From Pseudarthrobacter sp. (GTDB lineage: Bacteria > Actinomycetota > Actinomycetes > Actinomycetales > Micrococcaceae): a DNA stretch of 6,181 nucleotides. The notes beneath the pieces were generated by a model that saw nothing but the letters and a program-made list of their open reading frames with translations, was not told the DNA's origin and did no database searches. Below, piece by piece: positions 1-6,181 of this stretch (within the stretch, counting starts at the first letter, position 1; the number at the start of each line of letters is the position of its first letter). The position numbers and the translations under genes are program-made. The DNA lies in assembly GCA_013362385.1 (NCBI GenBank), contig JABFWC010000195.1, positions 1 to 6,181 on the forward strand, given 5' to 3'.

Positions 1-145
1 CGTTGATGATGAACGCGACGGAGCCGAACAGGTTCGCCGTCTGGAAGCCCTTCCCGGCCTTCAGCCAGCCCATGGAAACGGCCAGATACGCACTGAGGAT
101 CGCAACCGCCCCTGCCCAGCCGGCGATTTCCCACAGCAGTTCCAT
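1..145 (-). CDS. CBU_0592-like small membrane protein (C-terminus off the window)
   Basis: The first 48 codons of a gene are visible; the rest lies beyond the left edge. Read on the minus strand, the protein starts MELLWEIAGWAGAVAILSAY and continues with a GWLKAG turn and a second hydrophobic stretch (LFGSVAFIIN). The visible part thus holds one full transmembrane helix (about residues 5-25), a short basic loop (K30, K33) and the start of another helix (from about residue 39). This pattern of a Gly/Ala-rich helix, a short loop, then 'NLFGS' and 'INA' is what I recall from the CBU_0592 family of roughly 80-100-residue integral membrane proteins, whose function is unknown. The ATG is preceded by AAAGGA four bases upstream, which supports this start. 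It is divergent from the AraC-type regulator and could share control sites with it. The family call is from memory; a membrane protein is certain, the family fairly likely. Confidence 0.75.
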   Translation of the reverse strand, partial: MELLWEIAGWAGAVAILSAYLAVSMGWLKAGKGFQTANLFGSVAFIIN

Positions 146-149
146 GGCG

Positions 150-155
150 TCCTTT
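150..155 (-). promoter_or_regulatory. Shine-Dalgarno site of the small membrane protein
   Basis: Read on the minus strand this is AAAGGA, four bases before the ATG at 145. It is the only good ribosome binding site in the divergent region and fixes the start of the leftmost gene. Confidence 0.7.
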
Positions 156-270
156 CAAGGTGTGACCCCGCACAGCAATTGGGCAAGGGTCTTGCAGGTG
201 ATTTAGGAGTTGGTGTGCCGGACGCTGCGTTTACTCGAGCCCTGATCGGGCGAGGACCTCATACTGGCCG

Positions 271-290
271 GCGGGATAATCATATCCTGC
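271..290. promoter_or_regulatory. 20-bp palindrome overlapping -10-like hexamers (candidate operator)
   Basis: The sequence GCGGGATAATCATATCCTGC is two 8-base arms around a 4-base ATCA spacer, with one mismatch (G273 against T288). It contains two -10-like hexamers for rightward transcription, GATAAT (275-280) and TATCCT (283-288). A protein bound here would block RNA polymerase, so it looks like an operator for the AraC-type gene set. MarA-sized AraC proteins usually bind asymmetric sites as monomers, so the binder may be a different dimeric regulator. The symmetry is seen directly; the operator role is inferred. Confidence 0.45.
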
Positions 291-294
291 ACGG

Positions 295-375
295 ATGCGC
301 GGTTTTGCCGGTTGGAACGTGACGCTGCGCACGTCTGGACAACTCACCCGCTGCGTAGCACGATCAGAGCTGTGA
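295..375 (+). CDS. Possible leaderless 26-residue leader peptide ORF
   Basis: An ATG at 295 opens 26 codons ending in TGA at 373-375. It begins MRGFAGWNVT and ends in CVARSEL. There is no Shine-Dalgarno site, but the ATG lies seven bases after the last base of the TATCCT hexamer, where transcription would begin. A leaderless start, common in actinobacteria, is therefore possible. Its stop overlaps the GTG start of the AraC-type gene in a GTGA arrangement, the geometry used for translational coupling. That would explain why the AraC-type GTG has almost no ribosome binding site of its own. An open frame of this length is common by chance in high-GC DNA, and the peptide resembles nothing I know, so this is a candidate only. 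Confidence 0.35.
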   Translation: MRGFAGWNVTLRTSGQLTRCVARSEL

Positions 376-818
376 CCAGCAGTCCCACCGACCCCTACCT
401 TCGTGAACTCACCGGGCTCCGGCGCGTCAAGGACCGGATGGACCGGGAATACGCCAAGCCGCTCGACGTCGAGTCGCTGGCGAGGGATGTCCACATGTCA
501 GCCGGCCACTTCAGCCGCCGGTTCAAGCTCGCCTACGGGGAGTCGCCCTACAGCTACCTGATGACCCGGCGGATCGAACGGGCCATGGCGCTCCTCCGCA
601 AAGGCGACCTCAGCGTTACGGAGGTGTGCTTCGCCGTCGGCTGTTCCTCGCTGGGCACCTTCAGCACCCGCTTCAGCGAACTGGTGGGAATGCCGCCCAG
701 CGTCTACAAGCAGGAAGCTGCGGAGTCGACGGCGGGCATCCCGGCGTGCGTGGCAAAACAGGTCACCAGACCGGTCAGGAATCGAGAAGCGCCCGCCCAT
801 GAGCCGTTACTAGCATGA
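372..818 (+). CDS. AraC-family single-domain transcriptional regulator
   Basis: The protein has 148 residues and is almost entirely an AraC/XylS DNA-binding domain, with no N-terminal sensing domain. The first helix-turn-helix is at about residues 31-52 (LDVESLARDVHMSAGHFSRR). The second is at about 80-103 (LSVTEVCFAVGCSSLGTFST), followed by the family's hallmark FSELVGMPPSVYK. This is the MarA/SoxS size class. A tail of about 25 residues follows, with Cys126 (IPACVAKQVTRPVRNREA); I recall similar tails in actinobacterial relatives, so it may be a functional part. GTG at 372 is chosen because the domain begins a few residues later and family members start near here. A TTG at 312 would add 20 residues that look unrelated, and neither start has a good ribosome binding site. 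The stop overlaps the VOC start (ATGA), so the two are one transcript. It probably controls this gene set; that is inferred from position. Confidence 0.9.
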   Translation: MTSSPTDPYLRELTGLRRVKDRMDREYAKPLDVESLARDVHMSAGHFSRRFKLAYGESPYSYLMTRRIERAMALLRKGDLSVTEVCFAVGCSSLGTFSTRFSELVGMPPSVYKQEAAESTAGIPACVAKQVTRPVRNREAPAHEPLLA

Positions 819-1234
819 CTGCCATGGACATCAACATTTCCTCAACCTTCCTTCCCGCCACCGATCCGGACGCCTCGCTGGCGTTCTACCGCGACGCCCT
901 GGGCTTCGAAATCCGCAACGACGTCGGCCGCGGCACCATGCGGTGGATCACCGTCGGCCCCGCCGGCCAGAAGGACGTTTCCATCGTTCTTTGCCCGCCC
1001 GCCGTCGACCCCGGAATCACCGAGGACGAGCGCCGCACCATCGCCGAGATGATGGCCAAGGGCACCTACGCCACCATCGTCCTCTCCTCGCCCGACGTGG
1101 ACGCCGCCTTTGCCAAGGTGGAAGCGAGCGGGGCCGACGTCGTGCAGGAACCCATCGACCAGCCCTACGGCATCCGCGACTGCGCCTTCCGCGACCCGGC
1201 CGGCAACACAGTCCGCATCAACCAGCAGCCCTAG
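815..1234 (+). CDS. VOC-family (glyoxalase/bleomycin-resistance fold) protein, metal ligands apparently lost
   Basis: The 139-residue length and pattern fit a one-chain VOC protein with two beta-alpha-beta-beta-beta repeats. Repeat one is about residues 6-60 (SLAFYRDALGFEIRNDVG is the typical first helix and turn). Repeat two is about 82-137, ending in the hallmark RDPAGNTVRI. Aligned by eye with E. coli glyoxalase I, the first metal ligand (His5) corresponds to Ser10 and the last (Glu122) to Arg134. The loss of both suggests a binding or sequestering protein of the bleomycin-resistance type rather than a metal-dependent lyase. ATG at 815 overlaps the AraC-type stop by 4 nt. A second ATG at 824 would give MDINISS, a common family start, and is equally likely. 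It sits between the regulator and the UvrA-like ATPase, consistent with a toxin-response role, which is inferred. The family call is secure; the ligand is unknown. Confidence 0.9.
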   Translation: MTAMDINISSTFLPATDPDASLAFYRDALGFEIRNDVGRGTMRWITVGPAGQKDVSIVLCPPAVDPGITEDERRTIAEMMAKGTYATIVLSSPDVDAAFAKVEASGADVVQEPIDQPYGIRDCAFRDPAGNTVRINQQP

Positions 1235-1258
1235 GCATATAAACAGCAAGGCATATAA
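1234..1258 (+). repeat. Short AT-rich direct repeat after the VOC gene
   Basis: GGCATATAA occurs at 1234-1242 and again at 1250-1258, a 16-bp period, beginning in the VOC stop codon. It is markedly AT-rich against the surrounding GC-rich DNA. TATAAC in the second copy resembles a -10 box, but nothing like a -35 box lies 16-18 bp upstream, so I do not call a promoter. Confidence 0.5.
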
Positions 1259-1260
1259 CG

Positions 1261-1308
1261 GGCGACGCCGAAGGGTGGCTGGGAGCGCAGCCAGCCTTCG
1301 GTGCCGCC
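1261..1308 (+). promoter_or_regulatory. Long hairpin between the VOC and UvrA-like genes
   Basis: A core stem pairs 1268-1281 (CCGAAGGGTGGCTG) with 1288-1301 (CAGCCAGCCTTCGG), with one mismatch and a six-base loop GGAGCG. Pairing extends outward to 1261-1267 and 1302-1308 through one G-U pair and one mismatch, giving about 19 pairs in a 21-position stem. No T-run follows, so it is not a standard intrinsic terminator. It ends five bases before the UvrA-like gene's ribosome binding site. It could therefore tune expression of that gene, protect RNA ends, or be one copy of a dispersed palindromic repeat. Confidence 0.65.
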
Positions 1309-1313
1309 ACGAG

Positions 1314-1320
1314 AAGGGGG
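1314..1320 (+). promoter_or_regulatory. Ribosome binding site that decides the UvrA-like start
   Basis: AAGGGGG stands five bases before the TTG at 1326. This is the best Shine-Dalgarno match upstream of the ATPase domain and favours this start. The same frame is open back to 1110, but that part is antisense-free overlap with the VOC gene. Confidence 0.7.
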
Positions 1321-1325
1321 ATCCT

Positions 1326-3702
<2,377 letters not shown>

Positions 3703-3716
<14 letters not shown>

Positions 3717-4362
3717 GCCCGCGCGTACGGTGGTTCAGCCAGGGCCCACGGCCGCAGGGTTCCCTGGCCGAGCTTGCGAGGTCAGGGAGCGGTTGGGGAC
3801 GTACCGCTACGACGTCGAGATCCTGCACCTGCTGGTGTCCCCGGCGCACGCCTACTTCGGCCGGGCCCGGGACGGTGCCGCCGATGTGCCCACAGTGGAC
3901 GCCGACGCCGCGGAGGTGGTGGCCGGCAAGGGCATCGTGGGCGACCGGTTTTTCGGCAAGGCAGCGCACATGGACGCGGCGGTGACCCTGTTCGCCGTCG
4001 AATCCCTCGAGGCCATCGCCAAGGAACTGGGCGCCCCGCCGTTCGATCCCCTGCTGACCCGCCGGAACGTGATCCTGCGGGGAGCGCAGCTGGCACCGCT
4101 GCTGGGACAGGACTTCGCGCTGGAGTCGGGCGGCTCGGTGGTGGAATTCCATGGCGGCCGGCATGCCCAGCCGTGTGCCTGGATGAACGAAATGCTCGCC
4201 CCCGGCGCCCACCCCGCCATGCGGGGCCGCGGCGGCATCCGCTGCCGCGCGCTCTCCAGCGGGTCCCTGCATCGCGGCCCGGCGGTACTGGCCAGCCCTG
4301 TCCGGCTGGACCCCGCGCAGGCCGGGGAGCCGAGCCTGCTGCGCCCGTCCCGGCTGCCGTAG
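3703..4362 (+). CDS. MOSC-domain protein
   Basis: A MOSC (molybdenum-cofactor sulfurase C-terminal) domain spans about residues 40-197. It shows the opening LHLLVSPAHAYFGR (41-54), GIVGDRFFG (77-85), FAVESLEAI (97-105), RRNVILRGAQL (120-130), and the conserved cysteine segment PCAWMNEMLAPGAH (157-170; Cys158) followed by AMRGRGGIRCRAL. Cys158 is the expected sulfur-carrying residue. Family members act with molybdenum cofactor, for example YcbX and YiiM, which detoxify N-hydroxylated bases; stand-alone actinobacterial members are largely uncharacterised. ATG at 3703 lies within the end of the UvrA-like gene (14-nt overlap), but the first 36 or so residues are low-complexity and unlike the family. 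TTG at 3793, preceded by AGGGAG, gives a more typical start. The overlap or tight spacing implies co-transcription with the UvrA-like gene. The domain call is secure, the start is not. Confidence 0.9.
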
Positions 4363-4391
4363 CCGGACGCACGACGGCGTGACGCGGGCCG
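4363..4391. other. 29-bp convergent intergenic gap without a clear terminator
   Basis: The MOSC stop (TAG, 4360-4362) and the MFS stop (TGA read at 4394-4392) face each other across 29 bp. The only structure seen is a weak hairpin at 4368-4384 (CGCACG against CGTG-A-CG, with one bulged A), and there is no T-run on either strand. Transcription from the two sides may overlap. Confidence 0.5.
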
Positions 4392-5564
4392 TCAGTCCAG
4401 CTGTACCCCGCGCAGCAGCAGGAGCGTCCCGCCCACGACGGCAGCCGAGGCCAGGAAGACGCCGCCGGCACCAAGTCCGGCAGCGACACCGCCAATGGCG
4501 CTCGGCAGGACCACCTGGCCCACCCGGTTCCCGGCGAGCCGCAGGGCCAGCGCCCTGCCGCGCTGCCCCGCCGGTGCCTGGGCGGAGAGCCAGGACATGG
4601 TCAGGGGCTGGCCGATGCCAAGGCCCAGCCCGAGCACGGCCATGACTCCGAACAGCAGCCAGGCCGGCATGGGGACCGCCGCCACGGCGAGCGCGACGGT
4701 GGACAGGACAAGGCTCACCACCAGCAGGCGCATCCGGCCGATCTTCCGTGACACCCGGCCCAGCAGGAGCCGGGAAACCATGGAGAACACCGCGCGGACG
4801 GTCAGCATGGCACCGACGGTTGCCGCGGTGAGCCCGCGGTCGGCGCCGAGCGCGGGGAGGTAGACCACGGTCAGGTCCACCACGGCCAGGACCGTGGCGC
4901 TGGTCGCCAGGGCGCGGGCCACGCCGGGGGCTTTCAGCAGTGACACGGCGCTGCCCTTGCCCGCAGCGGCAACAGCCTTCTTCTTCCCCCCGCTGATATG
5001 CGGCGACACAAGGAATGTGGTGGCGAACAGCACCAGGCCCATGACGACGGAGAGCAGGAAGATCGCCTGCGTGTCGGGGCGCACGGAGGCGCCTCCAACC
5101 AGGGAAATCGCCAGCGGGCCAAGGGCCTGCCCCAGGGAGGCGGCGAACGTCAGGTATCCGAAGGCGGAGTCCATCCGGGACGAGGCGGCATTGTTGGCTA
5201 CTACGGCCTGCTGCCCCACGACGCACGCCATCTGTCCCGCGCCCAGGAGCGCGGTGCCGATGACCAGGGCGGTGATCGATGAGCCCCACAGCAGCAGGAA
5301 GGCGGAGCAGGCCAGCACGACGGCGGAGCCTATCGCCATGAGGCGGCGCTCCCCCAAGCGGTCCACGAGGCCGCCCGTGGGGACCGCGAGCAGCAGGGGG
5401 AAGACGGCGTAGCTGGCCGCGAGCAGGCCGAGGGCAAAGCCCGGGACGTCCAGCTCGAGGGCGCGGTAGGTGGCGGCGGGCCGGACGAGGAAGGTGACGG
5501 CCTGGATCAGCGCGGAATGGACCATCAGGGCGGTGGCGGAGCGGCGTCCGAGTTCACCCATCAT
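4392..5564 (-). CDS. MFS transporter, probable 12-TM proton-driven exporter or permease
   Basis: The 390-residue protein has the length and hydrophobicity of a 12-helix major facilitator. Helix 1 is about residues 11-30 and helix 2 about 42-62. The loop between helices 2 and 3 carries motif A, GGLVDRLGERRLM (64-76). A second motif-A-like loop, GRVSRKIGRMRLL (269-281), lies in the C-terminal half. GQALGPLAISLVGG (145-158) resembles motif C of drug:H+ antiporters, which mildly favours export. A basic central loop (SGGKKK, 191-196) divides the halves. It ends with a short tail at D390, so it appears complete. The first ATG (5564) overlaps the GntR stop as ATGA; a second ATG follows at once. With no strong ribosome binding site of its own, translation is probably coupled to the regulator. 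The substrate cannot be told from sequence. Confidence 0.92.
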   Translation of the reverse strand: MMGELGRRSATALMVHSALIQAVTFLVRPAATYRALELDVPGFALGLLAASYAVFPLLLAVPTGGLVDRLGERRLMAIGSAVVLACSAFLLLWGSSITALVIGTALLGAGQMACVVGQQAVVANNAASSRMDSAFGYLTFAASLGQALGPLAISLVGGASVRPDTQAIFLLSVVMGLVLFATTFLVSPHISGGKKKAVAAAGKGSAVSLLKAPGVARALATSATVLAVVDLTVVYLPALGADRGLTAATVGAMLTVRAVFSMVSRLLLGRVSRKIGRMRLLVVSLVLSTVALAVAAVPMPAWLLFGVMAVLGLGLGIGQPLTMSWLSAQAPAGQRGRALALRLAGNRVGQVVLPSAIGGVAAGLGAGGVFLASAAVVGGTLLLLRGVQLD

Positions 5565-6181
5565 TTGCTGGCCGCGCTGTTGCCGGAGATGGCCCGGACG
5601 GCAGCATCGCGGGCGCCCATGACGTGGTCGAAGGCCAGCTTGGCGGCGTGGTCGGGGTCGCCTTTGGCCAGGGCCCCGACCAGGGCGCGGTGCTGGGCCA
5701 GCGCCTGGTCCCTGCGCTCCTGCGTGCTGTTGGTGAACTGCCGGTAGCGCTCCATGTGGTTGGAGATCTGGTCGTGGAAGCGGCGGGCCCAGGAGTTTCC
5801 GGCGATCGCGGCGATCTTCGCGTGCAGCGCCATGCCCTGTTTCATCGCCTCGTCGGCGAATTTCACCATGGCGGCGTTGCGTTCGAGGATGCCTTCGAGG
5901 ACTTCGATGTCCGCGGGCGTCGCTTTCAGGCAGGCGTTGCGCGCCATGAGGGACTCCATCGCGGCGCGCACTTCGTACAGCTCAGAGATCGCGGCCTCGT
6001 CCAGGGCGGGAACCAGTACCCCGCCCGTGGGCTGCTGTTCCAACAAGCCCTCAGAGATGAGCCGGCGGATAGCCTCGCGCAGCGGGGTGCGGCTGACCTG
6101 CAGGGCCGCCGACATGGCAGGTTCGTAGATCCGCTCCCCCGGCTTCAGTTCCAGGTTCAGGATCTGCCGCTTCAGTTCGGC
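5561..6181 (-). CDS. GntR-family regulator with FCD domain (N-terminus off the window)
   Basis: The visible 206 residues lack only the start of the winged helix. An internal ATG at 6115 lies inside the DNA-binding domain and is not the start; the frame is open to the right edge, with LKRQILNLELKPGERIYEPA just upstream. The winged helix-turn-helix is about visible residues 1-58 (VSRTPLREAIRRLISEGLLE is the recognition region). An all-helical FCD ligand domain follows at about 66-195. FCD proteins usually bind a metal with one Asp and three His. The three His are seen at visible residues 120 (MALH), 164 (AQHRAL) and 186 (FDHV), but the position four before His120, normally Asp, is Gly116. The TGA stop overlaps the MFS start by 4 nt, so it very likely controls its own operon with the transporter. 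Its effector, probably a small organic acid or similar, is unknown. Confidence 0.92.
   Translation of the reverse strand, partial: AELKRQILNLELKPGERIYEPAMSAALQVSRTPLREAIRRLISEGLLEQQPTGGVLVPALDEAAISELYEVRAAMESLMARNACLKATPADIEVLEGILERNAAMVKFADEAMKQGMALHAKIAAIAGNSWARRFHDQISNHMERYRQFTNSTQERRDQALAQHRALVGALAKGDPDHAAKLAFDHVMGARDAAVRAISGNSAASK

Larger units (their letters stand above)
146..371. other. Divergent control region between the membrane protein and the AraC-type gene
   Basis: This 226-bp stretch contains no conventional gene. It holds the membrane protein's ribosome binding site, a 5-bp inverted repeat GCAAG/CTTGC at 183-195, an imperfect inverted repeat at 234-254 (CTC-GA-GCCC, loop TGATC, GGGC-GAG), the strong palindrome at 271-290 and the 26-codon ORF from 295. 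No convincing TTGACA-like -35 box is visible on either strand at the right distance from the -10-like hexamers, so promoter positions remain tentative. Confidence 0.6.

Noticed and set aside
240..290. A full sigma-70-type promoter with both boxes
   Set aside because: GATAAT and TATCCT are acceptable -10 boxes, but nothing close to TTGACA lies 16-18 bp upstream of either, so only the hexamers are mentioned.
312..371. TTG start at 312 for the AraC-type gene, adding 20 residues
   Set aside because: The extra residues resemble no part of the family and there is no ribosome binding site; GTG at 372 fits the domain boundary. It is not fully excluded.
1110..1325. Upstream extension of the UvrA-like frame to an ATG at 1110, giving 868 residues
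   Set aside because: It would overlap most of the VOC gene's second half with a low-complexity Ser/Pro/Arg-rich sequence unlike any UvrA. The TTG at 1326 has a good ribosome binding site, and the ABC homology starts soon after it.
4368..4384. Possible bidirectional terminator between the convergent genes
   Set aside because: The stem is only six pairs with a bulge and there is no T-run on either strand.

Overview
The window is high-GC DNA with actinobacterial codon use, GTG/TTG starts and 4-nt ATGA-type gene overlaps. The proteins look most like those of Micrococcaceae (Arthrobacter/Pseudarthrobacter-type soil actinobacteria). That genus guess rests on remembered protein similarity, not on a search.

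Layout. (1) Positions 1-145, minus strand: the N-terminal 48 codons of a small membrane protein of the CBU_0592 type, running off the left edge. (2) Positions 146-371: a divergent control region. It holds a near-perfect 20-bp palindrome (271-290) that coincides with the best -10-like hexamers, followed by a 26-codon ORF (295-375) whose ATG lies where transcription would start and whose stop overlaps the next gene's start. (3) Positions 372-4362, plus strand: a compact set of four genes. They are a single-domain AraC-type regulator, a VOC-fold protein (ATGA overlap), a 796-residue UvrA-like tandem ABC ATPase, and a MOSC-domain protein overlapping the end of the UvrA-like gene. A long hairpin and a short direct repeat fill the 91-bp VOC/UvrA gap. 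(4) Positions 4392-6181, minus strand: a GntR/FCD regulator (5' end off the right edge) whose stop overlaps the start of a 12-TM MFS transporter. This operon converges on the MOSC gene with only 29 bp between the stop codons.

How the genes may work together. The UvrA-like protein keeps both ATPase sites and the zinc cysteines but lacks the region where canonical UvrA binds UvrB. It is therefore not the repair UvrA and resembles UvrA-like drug-resistance proteins such as DrrC. The VOC protein lacks the usual metal ligands at the two positions that can be aligned, as expected of a binding or sequestering (bleomycin-resistance type) member. With a MarA-sized AraC regulator in front and a MOSC protein behind, the simplest reading is an inducible defence against a DNA-binding small molecule or reactive nucleobase-type toxin. 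That reading is inference. The MFS/GntR pair is a separate self-regulated transport operon of unknown substrate.

I see no rRNA, tRNA, CRISPR array, insertion sequence or origin. The most unusual signals are the palindrome plus leaderless mini-ORF ahead of the regulator, the hairpin ahead of the UvrA-like gene, and the key-residue losses in the VOC and FCD proteins.
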